Shown here: one piece after another, positions 1 to 8,156 of the stretch
Position numbering within the stretch: the stretch's first letter is position 1
Layout: each line of letters begins with the position of its first letter
DNA from: Desulfovibrio sp. UIB00
GTDB lineage: Bacteria; Desulfobacterota; Desulfovibrionia; Desulfovibrionales; Desulfovibrionaceae
NCBI RefSeq assembly: GCF_022508225.1
Contig: NZ_JAETXJ010000010.1
Location: forward strand, 43,753-107,752
Direction: 5' to 3'
Length of the DNA stretch: 64,000 nucleotides
Notes under the pieces: model-generated
Database searches by the model: none
The model's input: the letters and a program-made list of their open reading frames with translations, nothing else
Told to the model about the DNA's origin: nothing
Program-made: the position numbers and the translations under genes

Positions 1-174
1 CCCGGGCTTCCGCACCGAACGATAGAAGCATCAGGCTTTTCTTATTTTTTACATACACACCAGCGGGTGCCCAACCCGACAATTTCATTTCACCCGTCCG
101 TATTGCCCTTTGCTCTGGTTTGCGCCAATATCCAGACAGTTATACACCGTCGCGCACATGAACCGGAGGGCCGG
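1..174 (+). promoter_or_regulatory. Leader region upstream of moeA
   Basis: Non-coding lead-in to the first gene. An upstream GTG at 67 is in frame with moeA, but the residues it would add do not resemble the start of a MoeA. A GGAGG at 165-169 sits five bases before a GTG at 175, which I take as the real start. The T-rich stretch around 36-50 could belong to a promoter, but no clear -35/-10 pair is visible. Confidence 0.4.
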
Positions 175-1458
175 GTGAAGCCTTTTTTGACCTTGCAATC
201 AGTTGAAGCGGTGCTTGAGCATATTCGGGCATTTCCCCTTTTGAGTGAAGAGCGCGTCCCGTTGGACGATGCCCTTGGTCGCGGCCTTGCCCAATGCTTT
301 TCGGCAACAGAAGACCTGCCCGGATTTGACCGCTCCACCGTTGACGGTTTCGCCTGCCGCGCCCGTGATGTTTTTGGCGCGCAGGAGGGCAACCCCGCTC
401 TGGTGGAATGCGTGGCCGACTGCCGCATGGGCGAGGTGCCGGACATCAAGCTTGAAGAAGGACAGACCGCGCGCATTCTCACCGGGGGCATGCTGCCGCA
501 GGGCGCGGATTGCGTGGTGATGGTTGAATACTCCCGCCCGGCGGGAGGCAATCTCATTGAAATTACCCGCAGTCAGGCCCCGGGCGACAATGTTATTTTT
601 CGCGATGATGACGCAACCGCTGGGGCTTTGCTGCTGCAAGCCGGGCACCGCCTGCGCCCTCAGGACATTGGCCTGCTGGCGGCTTTTGGCGTGGTGGATG
701 TGGACGTACGCCGCAAACCTCTGGTTGCCGTGCTCTCTACGGGCGATGAGGTTGTGCCCAGTTCCGCGACTCCGCCGCCGGGCAAAATCCGCGACATCAA
801 CGCCCACAGCATTGCAGCCCTCTGCCGCGAGGCTGGCGCGCAGGCCGTGAGAGCCGGGATTGTCAACGATGACGCCGCCAAACTCAAAGCAGCAGTAACC
901 CAGCTTGCAGAAACACATGACGTGGTGGTGGTTTCCGGCGGTTCCTCAGCAGGCATGCGCGACCACACCGTGGAAATTTTTGAGTCTCTGCCTCAGGCTC
1001 AGTTGCTGGTGCACGGGGTCGCCATCAGCCCCGGCAAACCCTTTATTCTGGCTAGGGCCGTAGTCAACGGGCGCACAGTCTGCCTTGTGGGCCTGCCCGG
1101 TCACGTCACCAGCGCGCTTGTCTGCGCCCGCGTATTTCTTGCCCCCTTGCTGGAGCACCTTCAAGGGCATGCCAGTTCCGCAAAGCTGCCGCAGGTTCCC
1201 GCTGTGCTTGCACGTTCTGTAGCTTCCGCACAGGGCAGGCGCGACTATCTGCGCGTAAAACTACGCCCCCTGCCCTGCCAGCCCCCCACGCGGGCACCGT
1301 CAGATAAAAATCTGCAACCGCTGTACGAGGCGGAACCCATCATGGGCGCATCGGGCCTTATTTCTGGCATTGCTGCGGCAGACGGCCTCATGGTCTGCCC
1401 TGAAAACCGCGAAGGCTACGATGCGGGCGATACCGTTATGGTGGAACTTTTTCGCTAG
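175..1458 (+). CDS. moeA: Molybdopterin molybdenumtransferase MoeA
   Basis: MoeA inserts molybdate or tungstate into adenylylated molybdopterin in the cytoplasm, the last common step of cofactor synthesis. The sequence has the family signature near the N-terminus, FDRSTVDGFA, carrying the conserved Asp of the DG pair. It then has the MPT-binding fold with STGDEVV and SGGSSAGMRDHT, and the PGKP and GLPGH motifs of the active site. A C-terminal MoeA_C barrel ends in VMVELFR. About 427 residues is normal for the family. The GTG start is chosen for its GGAGG; the ORF itself is open back to 67. A second moeA follows 38 bases downstream on the same strand, probably in one transcript. Facing tungsten genes suggest that one of the two MoeA copies serves tungsten, which is an inference. 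Confidence 0.93.
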   Translation: MKPFLTLQSVEAVLEHIRAFPLLSEERVPLDDALGRGLAQCFSATEDLPGFDRSTVDGFACRARDVFGAQEGNPALVECVADCRMGEVPDIKLEEGQTARILTGGMLPQGADCVVMVEYSRPAGGNLIEITRSQAPGDNVIFRDDDATAGALLLQAGHRLRPQDIGLLAAFGVVDVDVRRKPLVAVLSTGDEVVPSSATPPPGKIRDINAHSIAALCREAGAQAVRAGIVNDDAAKLKAAVTQLAETHDVVVVSGGSSAGMRDHTVEIFESLPQAQLLVHGVAISPGKPFILARAVVNGRTVCLVGLPGHVTSALVCARVFLAPLLEHLQGHASSAKLPQVPAVLARSVASAQGRRDYLRVKLRPLPCQPPTRAPSDKNLQPLYEAEPIMGASGLISGIAAADGLMVCPENREGYDAGDTVMVELFR

Positions 1459-1496
1459 ACCAGCCCGCGTCTGGCACTATTGCTGGGAGAATTATC

Positions 1497-3467
1497 TTGA
1501 AGCGCAACACATATCTGACTCTGCTTCCCCCGGAAGAAGCCCGCGCCAACTGGTTTTCATGCCTTGACGCCAAAGCCTTCGCCCTTGGCGAGGAACGCAT
1601 CCCTCTGGCGCAGGCCCTGCGCCGCGTGCTCAGCAGGCCCGTGGCGGCCCTGCGTTCATCCCCGGCCTTTCACGGCGCGGCAATGGACGGCATCGCCGTA
1701 CATGCGGAGGATACCTTCACCGCCTCTGCCCGTACCCCATTGCGTCTCAAAATTGGCGAACAGGCCCACTGGATCAACACCGGGCACCCCTTGCCGCTGG
1801 GCTGCAACGCCGTGGTGATGATGGAGAACATCAATACCGAGACTGAAAAGGATTCTCAGGGCGAATCGCAGTGGGCCGTTATAGAAAAGGCCGCCTTTCC
1901 CTGGCAGCACGTGCGCAAAATGGGTGAAGACATGGTGGCTACAGAGATCATCCTGCCGCCTGGAACGTGCATTGGTCCCTACGACCTTGGCGCGCTGGCG
2001 GCAGGCGGCGCGCTTGAAGTACCGGTATTCCGCCGCCCCCGCGTTTCCATCATCCCCAGCGGGTCGGAAATTGTGCCGCTGGTGGATGCGCGGGAGGAAG
2101 ATCTGCGCGCAGGCCGCGTGCTGCCAGAATTCAATTCACTGATTTTTTCGGCCATGATTACGGAGGCCGGGGGTGAAGCCGCTACCCTGCCTGTGGTTCC
2201 TGACGACCCAGAGGCTATCCGCGCGGCCATTGTCAGCGCCATTGCAACTGCCGACATGGTTATTCTCAACGCCGGGTCTTCGGCTGGCAGCCACGATTTT
2301 ACGGCCCATGTGCTTGGGCAGATGGGTACAGTGGTGACGCACGGAATTTCAGTCATGCCGGGCAAACCCACGGTGCTGGCGGTAGTCAACGGCAAGCCCG
2401 TGGTAGGTGTGCCTGGGTATCCCGTTTCTGCGGGCATATCCATGGAAGAATTTGTTCTGCCCCTGTTGGCCCTGTGGCAAAAACGGGCCATGAGCGAGCG
2501 GCAGAAGATCACGGCGGTACCCTGCAATCCCCTGCCCTCGCGCCCCGGTATGGAAGAACGGTTGCGGGTCAAACTGGGCTGCGTAGGCGATACGGTTGTT
2601 GCCGTGCCCCTGCCGCGCGGCGCTGGCACCATAACCAGCCTCAGCCGGGCTGACGGCATCATTCGCATTCCGCGCGACAGCGAAGGCTGCAATGCAGGGG
2701 AACCCGTTACTGTCGAGCTGCTGCGCCCCGCCACGGCCCTTGCGGGCGCACTGCTTGCCATTGGCAGTCACGACAACACGCTTGACCTGCTGGACAGCAT
2801 GCTGCGCAAGGCGCATCCGCAGTTCCGGCTCACCTCGGCCCATGTGGGTTCGCTGGGCGGCATCATGGCGCTCAAGCGCGGGCAATGCCATCTGGCGGGC
2901 AGTCATCTGCTCGACCCGGCAAGTGGCGTATATAACCGCAAGGCCATTGAGGATAACCTGGAAGAACCCACTGTGTTGCTGCGTCTGGTGGACAGGGAAC
3001 AGGGCATTCTGACCGCGCCCGGTAACCCCCTTGGCATCAACAGCATTGAAGACCTCGCCAAGCCGGGGGTGCGCTTCATCAACCGCCAGCGCGGCAGCGG
3101 AACCCGCGTGTTGCTCGACTACCGCCTGAGTCGCCTTGGCATCGCGCACACAAGCATCAACGGATACCGCGACGAGGAATATACGCACATGAACGTTGCT
3201 GCCGCAGTGCTTTCTGGTCGGGTGGATGCAGGTCTTGCCGTGCGTGCTGCGGCCAATGCGCTGGGCCTGCCATTCACGCCCATCGGTGTTGAAGAATATG
3301 ATCTGGTCATTCCCTGCCGTTTTTTTGATGGGGATGCGGTTCAGGCCCTGCTGGATGTTATCCGCAGCAAGGCCTTCCGCCAGACAGTGGAAGGCATGGG
3401 CGGTTACGGCACGGAAAAAACCGGGCAGATTATCTGGGAATACGCCGGGAAACAGGGCGTGGAATGA
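1497..3467 (+). CDS. MoeA-like protein fused to a C-terminal substrate-binding (PBP-like) domain
   Basis: Residues 1 to about 410 form a second MoeA: AFHGAAMDGIA at the active-site loop, PSGSEIV, NAGSSAGSHDFT and PGKP...GVPGYP. From about 430 to 656 comes a two-lobed periplasmic-binding-protein-like domain of the COG1910 type. Its typical strings are SLGGIMALKRG, LLDPASGVYN, INRQRGSGTR and GLAVRAAANALG. No signal peptide is present, so the binding domain should act in the cytoplasm. The start is TTG, with a GGGAGA about six bases upstream, and I see no better one. The family context suggests that the extra domain binds the oxyanion (tungstate or molybdate) or senses it for metal insertion; this is an inference. 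The N-terminal loop has His where MoeA usually has Asp, but keeps the Asp of the DG pair. Confidence 0.9.
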   Translation: MKRNTYLTLLPPEEARANWFSCLDAKAFALGEERIPLAQALRRVLSRPVAALRSSPAFHGAAMDGIAVHAEDTFTASARTPLRLKIGEQAHWINTGHPLPLGCNAVVMMENINTETEKDSQGESQWAVIEKAAFPWQHVRKMGEDMVATEIILPPGTCIGPYDLGALAAGGALEVPVFRRPRVSIIPSGSEIVPLVDAREEDLRAGRVLPEFNSLIFSAMITEAGGEAATLPVVPDDPEAIRAAIVSAIATADMVILNAGSSAGSHDFTAHVLGQMGTVVTHGISVMPGKPTVLAVVNGKPVVGVPGYPVSAGISMEEFVLPLLALWQKRAMSERQKITAVPCNPLPSRPGMEERLRVKLGCVGDTVVAVPLPRGAGTITSLSRADGIIRIPRDSEGCNAGEPVTVELLRPATALAGALLAIGSHDNTLDLLDSMLRKAHPQFRLTSAHVGSLGGIMALKRGQCHLAGSHLLDPASGVYNRKAIEDNLEEPTVLLRLVDREQGILTAPGNPLGINSIEDLAKPGVRFINRQRGSGTRVLLDYRLSRLGIAHTSINGYRDEEYTHMNVAAAVLSGRVDAGLAVRAAANALGLPFTPIGVEEYDLVIPCRFFDGDAVQALLDVIRSKAFRQTVEGMGGYGTEKTGQIIWEYAGKQGVE

Positions 3468-3471
3468 ACGG

Positions 3472-4353
3472 TTAGGCCTTACCCGCCCAATCAAAACGCT
3501 CCATTTCCGGCACCGAGAGGTCGAGATGGTACAGGGCGCTGCTGGCTTTGCGGCTCAAAATGGTCTGCAGAGCCAGCTTGGCCATGAGGCAGGCAACCGA
3601 AGCCGGGGCCAGCGCGCCAACGCCTTCGCGCCGTGCATGCTCAAGCTCGTTGTCGCTCTGCCCTTGCGGGTAAAGCTCCTCAAGCCGCGCCTGCGGGCCT
3701 GAGTTGGCGTAGCAAAAGCCTTCTTCGCGCAGTACGGAACCGTGGATGAATGGCACGCCAGCAGCAAGAGCTGCCCTTTCCAGGGCTGTTTTGGCGCTGA
3801 TGTTGTCCAGGCAATCCAGGGCCACGTCCATACCAGCCACAAGATCGGACAGATTGCCCGCATCTGCCACTAATCCAAGAGCTTCAGTCTCCACGTGGCT
3901 GGCAATATCCGCCAGGGCATTGCGCACAACGCAGACCTTGCGCTGCCCCAGCACACGCTCTGTACAGAACCGCTGGCGGTTGAGATTGCTTTCGTCAAAC
4001 ACATCGTTATCCACAAGCCGTATGCCGCCTACGCCGGAGCGGGCCAGCAATTCGGCCACGTGCCCCCCCAGACCGCCACTGCCCAGCACAAGCACGCGGC
4101 TTTGCAGCAGCCGCGTCATTTCTTCCGCTGTGACCAGCCCGAAATTCCGGCGAAAGCGCTCCGGCCAGATGTTCCGCCCCAACAGGTAAATCATGGCGGC
4201 GCGTAGCGTCAGAGCCTGGGACGCGGCCCAAAGGCGCAAGCCCTCAAGGCTCACGAACAGTGTTTCCTGCGTATTGCCAGCAGATTTTGTCTGGTATCTT
4301 GCCCGGATATAAGGGCTGAAGAACTGGTGCAGATCAGATATTGTCATGGTCAA
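3472..4353 (-). CDS. HesA/MoeB/ThiF-family adenylyltransferase
   Basis: This E1-like enzyme probably adenylylates the C-terminal glycine of the MoaD-like protein encoded immediately upstream, preparing it for sulfur transfer in pterin dithiolene formation. The nucleotide-binding loop VLGSGGLGG is followed by the conserved acidic/basic residues of LVDNDVFDESNLNRQ. ALDCLDN lies further down. The paired CxxC zinc motifs of classical MoeB are not visible. About 90 N-terminal residues precede the Rossmann core. A TTG at 4353 lies nine bases after GGAGGAGG, while an ATG at 4347 is the alternative. The gene starts 5 bases after the moaD stop, so the two are translated as a pair. It converges on the moeA fusion gene, with 4 bases between stop codons. 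Confidence 0.88.
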   Translation of the reverse strand: MTMTISDLHQFFSPYIRARYQTKSAGNTQETLFVSLEGLRLWAASQALTLRAAMIYLLGRNIWPERFRRNFGLVTAEEMTRLLQSRVLVLGSGGLGGHVAELLARSGVGGIRLVDNDVFDESNLNRQRFCTERVLGQRKVCVVRNALADIASHVETEALGLVADAGNLSDLVAGMDVALDCLDNISAKTALERAALAAGVPFIHGSVLREEGFCYANSGPQARLEELYPQGQSDNELEHARREGVGALAPASVACLMAKLALQTILSRKASSALYHLDLSVPEMERFDWAGKA

Positions 4354-4358
4354 CGGGC

Positions 4359-4598
4359 CTAGCCTCCTCCGACAGCCGGAAAATAGGCAATACGGTCTCC
4401 GTCGCGCATGAGATCACTCACCTTCTGCTGGAGTCCGTTGACCATGACAATTTTTATGTCTTGCGGCGGCAATCCCAGATGTTGCGCCAACTGGGCCACG
4501 GTGCTGCCCTCCGGCATTTCCACCTGCAAACCTGTTTCCGGCACGTAGTCCGGCACATAGTCACGTAGGGTGGTGCTCAGCTTAACGGTCAGTTTCAT
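4359..4598 (-). CDS. MoaD/ThiS-family sulfur carrier
   Basis: A 79-residue beta-grasp protein of the MoaD family ending in VGGG, so the C-terminal diglycine needed for thiocarboxylation is present. It should donate sulfur to the pterin dithiolene after activation by the adjacent ThiF/MoeB-like enzyme. The ATG has a GGAG six bases upstream. It lies in the aor cluster, and MoaD paralogues next to AOR genes are a recurring arrangement, so it may be dedicated to tungsto-pterin rather than general molybdopterin synthesis (inference). Confidence 0.87.
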   Translation of the reverse strand: MKLTVKLSTTLRDYVPDYVPETGLQVEMPEGSTVAQLAQHLGLPPQDIKIVMVNGLQQKVSDLMRDGDRIAYFPAVGGG

Positions 4599-4699
4599 GG
4601 ACGCTCCTTGACCTCATAAGGTCTTGTCCAGTTATGCCCGCCCTGTCCGAAAACAGTCAAGCCAGCCGGGGCGCACGCCATGGCGCCGCCGTAAAACAA

Positions 4700-4738
4700 A
4701 ATCTCTAGCCCCCGCTCCGAACCAGCCGGAGCGGAGGC
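4700..4738 (-). terminator. Stem-loop between aor and moaD-like gene
   Basis: The arms CCGCTCCG (4712-4719) and CGGAGCGG (4727-4734) extend to 11 pairs with one mismatch. On the minus strand the stem is followed by a T-rich run (about 4690-4704). It could be a leaky terminator or attenuator lowering expression of moaD/thiF relative to aor. Confidence 0.55.
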
Positions 4739-4752
4739 CAATAAGGGCAACC

Positions 4753-6501
4753 CTACTTCTTTTCCTCAATCCAGTTGAAGACCGTCTTGAGTTCCTCGTG
4801 GGTAATGTCGAAAGTGGTGTTGTGCGGGGGCAGCTTTTCGTCAGTGAAGAAATCGGGCAGCACGTCCGCAGCCTGGGTGATGCCCGCGCGGCGGTTGAAG
4901 TCGATTTCCGTGGAAAGAATACGCTGGCCCAACGTTACAACGTCGTCGCCGGTGAGCTTCCAGCCAAACTTGGCATTGAGCATGTCCACAATGGCGGGCA
5001 GGGCATCCGGCACGTCAAGAATGGCAAAAGCCGTGAACAGGCACAGGCCCACGGAATCCACAGAGGCGGTAGCCACCTGGAGATTGCGCGAAAGCTCGAT
5101 CTGCCCGTCCTTCTTGAGGGGGTCAACCGTACCGCCGCAGTTAAGGATGTTGGCCGTCACCGCGTAGCCGGCGGTGTGGTCCGCGCCCATGGGCGAGGTG
5201 GCGTAGGTGACGCCCTGGCCCTTGACTGCACGGGGATCATAGGCGGGCAGGCTCTGGCCCTTGACCGCAGGCACGCGCCGCACGCCAAACACCCGGCCCG
5301 TGGTGGCCGCGCCGCAACCAACAATACGACCAAGCGGAGAGCCTTCGCTGATGCCGTTCATGACATCAAGCACAGCCTTGGTATCCCCGTAGGGAATGGC
5401 GCCGCCAGCCATGGCAACGCCCACGGCAACGCCCACATCAATGGTGTCCACGCCGATGTCGTCGCACATGTAATCGTACTTTGAGATGGCATCAAGATCG
5501 CCAATGCCGGAGTGGGGGCCGAAGCACCAGAGGGTTTCGTATTCGGGCCACTTGCTCTGGAACTTGCCCTTCTTGTCGGGCAAAATGCCGCTGCAACGGA
5601 TCATGCAGCCGCTCATGCAGCCGTGGGCCACCTTGCCCTCGCCGCCGCGTTCCTTGGTGAGCTGGTTCAAAAGTTCGCCCGAAACAGCCTCATGCTTGTC
5701 AAACTGTCCAACAGTAAAGTTGGCGGTGGGCAGGCCGCCCGCCTCGTGCAGGATGTTGACGAGCACGGCGGTGCCGTATTCGGCAAGTCCCTTGCTGGTG
5801 ATGGGGTGTTCGGAAAGCGCCGTGGCGAAGCGCTTGGAAGCCTCGCGAAAAGCCTTTTCATCAGCCAGAGGCTGGCTCTTGCCGCCTTCGGGATTCACAA
5901 TGATGGCCTTGAGCCCCTTGGAACCCATTACCGCGCCAACGCCGCCGCGCCCGGCATGGCGCATGGGCCGCAGTTCGCGGTCGGTGCAGGCAATGGAAGC
6001 CGCCGTGAGCTTGAATTCACCCGCACGGCCAATGGTGATGTAGCTGCAATCCTTGCCGTACTTTTCCACCAGCTTGGCCACGGCATCAAAGTTGTTCATC
6101 CCGGCCACTTCGGCGGGAATCAGCTTGGCGTGGTCCTTGCTCACTTCAAGCTGCCACCACTCGCCTTCCTTGGCCATGTCTTCCACAATAACAGCCAGAA
6201 TGCCCAAACGGGCCAGGTGACCGCCGGGCTGACCGCCCGCGTTGGATTCCTTGATGCCTTCGGTCAGCGGGCTTTTGCAGCCCACGGAAATACGGTTGGC
6301 GTTGGGGCTGTTGGTGGCACCCAGCAGGCCGGGAGCAAAAACAAGCTTGTTGTGGGGGCCAATGGGCGTACAGGTGGGCGGCACCTCACGCGCAACGATG
6401 GTAGAAGTCAACGCACGGCCGCCAAGGCCAGCGTATTCTTGAGGGATTTCTTCAAAAACACAGGTCTTGGTTGCCATATTGACGCGCAAAAAACGGAACA
6501 T
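4753..6501 (-). CDS. aor: Tungsten-dependent aldehyde:ferredoxin oxidoreductase
   Basis: It oxidises aldehydes to carboxylic acids with ferredoxin as acceptor, using a tungsto-bispterin and one [4Fe-4S] cluster in the cytoplasm. Family signatures are the N-terminal GLGGRALT, the pterin-binding TEGIKESNAGG and GGQPGGHLARLG, RHAGRGGVGAVMGSKGLKA, and a late SVGLC with the distal cluster cysteine. The proximal cysteines read GCMSGCMIRC, spaced C-x3-C-x3-C, whereas P. furiosus AOR has C-x2-C-x3-C. At 582 residues it is close to the usual 600. GGAGG lies about five bases before the ATG. It follows tupC by 206 bases in the same direction and precedes the sulfur-carrier pair, which fits a tungsten-cofactor unit. 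Confidence 0.93.
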   Translation of the reverse strand: MFRFLRVNMATKTCVFEEIPQEYAGLGGRALTSTIVAREVPPTCTPIGPHNKLVFAPGLLGATNSPNANRISVGCKSPLTEGIKESNAGGQPGGHLARLGILAVIVEDMAKEGEWWQLEVSKDHAKLIPAEVAGMNNFDAVAKLVEKYGKDCSYITIGRAGEFKLTAASIACTDRELRPMRHAGRGGVGAVMGSKGLKAIIVNPEGGKSQPLADEKAFREASKRFATALSEHPITSKGLAEYGTAVLVNILHEAGGLPTANFTVGQFDKHEAVSGELLNQLTKERGGEGKVAHGCMSGCMIRCSGILPDKKGKFQSKWPEYETLWCFGPHSGIGDLDAISKYDYMCDDIGVDTIDVGVAVGVAMAGGAIPYGDTKAVLDVMNGISEGSPLGRIVGCGAATTGRVFGVRRVPAVKGQSLPAYDPRAVKGQGVTYATSPMGADHTAGYAVTANILNCGGTVDPLKKDGQIELSRNLQVATASVDSVGLCLFTAFAILDVPDALPAIVDMLNAKFGWKLTGDDVVTLGQRILSTEIDFNRRAGITQAADVLPDFFTDEKLPPHNTTFDITHEELKTVFNWIEEKK

Positions 6502-6707
6502 GGAGCCTCCTTAAACAAGGCGCAGTTACGCCCGTTTGTGTTTATCCTTCGATACCATTGCGAGAAAAAAAAGTGCAAGCGGGTAAAAAAAATGTCTCGC
6601 TTTTCTCCTGTTAGGGGAAAAGAAGAGGAGGAAAAGGGAGTTTTTGTGCAAGAGGGAGGAAAAGGAGAATTTGCTGTAAGGGAAAACCGGGATGATACAG
6701 GCAGGAT
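6502..6707 (-). promoter_or_regulatory. Long leader between tupC and aor
   Basis: This gap is unusual for its composition. From about 6595 to 6670 the plus strand is almost purely purine, with many AGGAGG-like words, so the minus-strand RNA would carry a long pyrimidine tract. A promoter or regulator site for aor is likely here, but no motif can be assigned with confidence. Confidence 0.35.
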
Positions 6708-7361
6708 CTATAATGACGAAACGCGGGCGTCCATGTCCCACGAGGTGCCAAGCTTGATTTCACGGGCATCAATGGCACGCAGCAAGGCAGGGTCGTGTGT
6801 GGCGCAGACAACAGTCATGCCTTCTGCCGTGCTGTTCCTTACGGCCAGAGCAATGGCCCGTGCGCTTGCGGCATCCACATTGGCTGTTGGCTCGTCAAGC
6901 AGCAGCACCCTTGGCCGCAGGGCCAGGCGCGATGCCAGGGCAACCCGCTGGCGTTCGCCGCCAGAAAGTTCGTGCGGGCCGCGATCCGCAAAATTCCAGG
7001 GATCGTCAAAACCTGCGGCCTGCATGCAGCAGTCAAATGTCTGCCGCAGATCTGCCCCTTGGTGGCGGAGTTTCAACCCAAGCACCACGTTATTGAAAAC
7101 GCTCATGTGCAGCAGATAGGGATCCTGCAAAAGCAGGGTTGCCTCCTTGCGGCCCTCTGCCCCGCCAGCATACCGCAGCTCGCCAGAAGCAGGGTGCTCC
7201 AGAAAGGCCAGCAGCCGCAACAAGGTTGATTTGCCGCAACCATTGGGGCCGGTGAGGAATACTGCCCCGCCTTCTTCAATAGCAAGGTGCTGAACATTGA
7301 GCGCTTCGCGCCCATTATAGCGCTGTACAAGGTTGCGGGCTTCATACAGCTTGCCGCTCAT
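6708..7361 (-). CDS. tupC: Tungstate ABC transporter ATP-binding protein
   Basis: The ATPase of the TupABC tungstate importer, acting at the inner face of the cytoplasmic membrane. Walker A is GPNGCGKSTLL, the Q-loop is LLLQDPYLLH, the signature is LSGGERQRVALASRL and Walker B is VLLLDEP followed by TANVD. The switch His is in CATHD. At 217 residues it is a compact ATPase without the C-terminal MOP/TOBE domain that ModC usually carries, which supports Tup over Mod. Its ATG overlaps the tupB stop as ATGA, so translation is coupled. Confidence 0.9.
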   Translation of the reverse strand: MSGKLYEARNLVQRYNGREALNVQHLAIEEGGAVFLTGPNGCGKSTLLRLLAFLEHPASGELRYAGGAEGRKEATLLLQDPYLLHMSVFNNVVLGLKLRHQGADLRQTFDCCMQAAGFDDPWNFADRGPHELSGGERQRVALASRLALRPRVLLLDEPTANVDAASARAIALAVRNSTAEGMTVVCATHDPALLRAIDAREIKLGTSWDMDARVSSL

Positions 7362-8053
7362 GCCCGCCCCCTGCGCCGGAAAAATGCAAGCGCCAGATTG
7401 ACCACAAAGGCCATGAGCAACAGCACAAGGCCAAGGGCAATACCCTGAGCAAAATCGCCCTTGCTGGTTTCAAGGGCAATGGCCGTTGTCATGGTGCGGG
7501 TGGCGTAACGAATGTTGCCCCCAAGCATCATGGCCACGCCCACTTCTGTAATCACGCGGCCAAAGGCCGTAACGCAGACCATGCCCACGGCGTAACGGCA
7601 CTCCCACAGTGCGTACATGGCAAGCTGCCTGCCGTTGGCCCCAAGCGTGAGCAGGGTCTCGCGGCAGCGGGGATCGAGGTCTTCAAGCGCCTGCGCTGTC
7701 CATGAAACTACAATGGGCAAGGCCAGCACCGCCTGGCCGATGGCCATGCCCGGCAGGGTAAACAACAGTCCATATTCGCCAAGGGGGCCGCGCGCGGTAA
7801 TGAAGGCATAGACCAGCAGGCCGATCAACACTGTGGGAAAGGCCAGCAAGGTATCTGAAACCAGCCGCAGCGCCCTTTTGCCGGGAAAAGAGCAATGGCC
7901 AAGCAGAAAACCCAGCGGCACCCCCAGCAGCAGAGCTGCCGCCATGGCGTAGCAGGTAGACGCAATGGTTGCGTAAATAGCCGAAAGCGTGGCCTCATCC
8001 ATGTGCATGAGCAGATAAAGCGCGTTGCTGAATCCGCTGAGGAGATAATCCAT
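7358..8053 (-). CDS. tupB: Tungstate ABC transporter permease
   Basis: An inner-membrane permease of the binding-protein-dependent type with five or six hydrophobic segments across 231 residues. The first is around ATIASTCYAMAAALLLGVPLG and the last around LGLVLLLMAFVVNLALAFF. The EAA-type loop near residues 150-165 (TLGANGRQLAMYALW) docks the ATPase. It lies between tupA and tupC, overlaps tupC by four bases, and starts 103 bases after the tupA stop. It moves tungstate received from TupA. Confidence 0.9.
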   Translation of the reverse strand: MDYLLSGFSNALYLLMHMDEATLSAIYATIASTCYAMAAALLLGVPLGFLLGHCSFPGKRALRLVSDTLLAFPTVLIGLLVYAFITARGPLGEYGLLFTLPGMAIGQAVLALPIVVSWTAQALEDLDPRCRETLLTLGANGRQLAMYALWECRYAVGMVCVTAFGRVITEVGVAMMLGGNIRYATRTMTTAIALETSKGDFAQGIALGLVLLLMAFVVNLALAFFRRRGRA

Positions 8054-8156
8054 TACTGCCGCTCGCTGCTCTGGTCAAAATAGCATTCGCCCGAAGCCGG
8101 GGCACACCACCGGCCCCGGGCGAATGCGTGTTGCATGCCTGCGCTACCGGGATGCG

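Noticed and set aside
136..155. Similar words upstream of moeA (AGTTATACACCGT) and aor (AGTTACGCCCGT) as a TunR operator
   Set aside because: The match needs a gap and I found no third copy before tupA or tunR, so chance cannot be excluded.
5512..7119. Long plus-strand frame of 535 codons opposite aor and tupC
   Set aside because: It lies antisense to clearly recognised genes, crosses their intergenic gap, and its product is low-complexity and without motifs.
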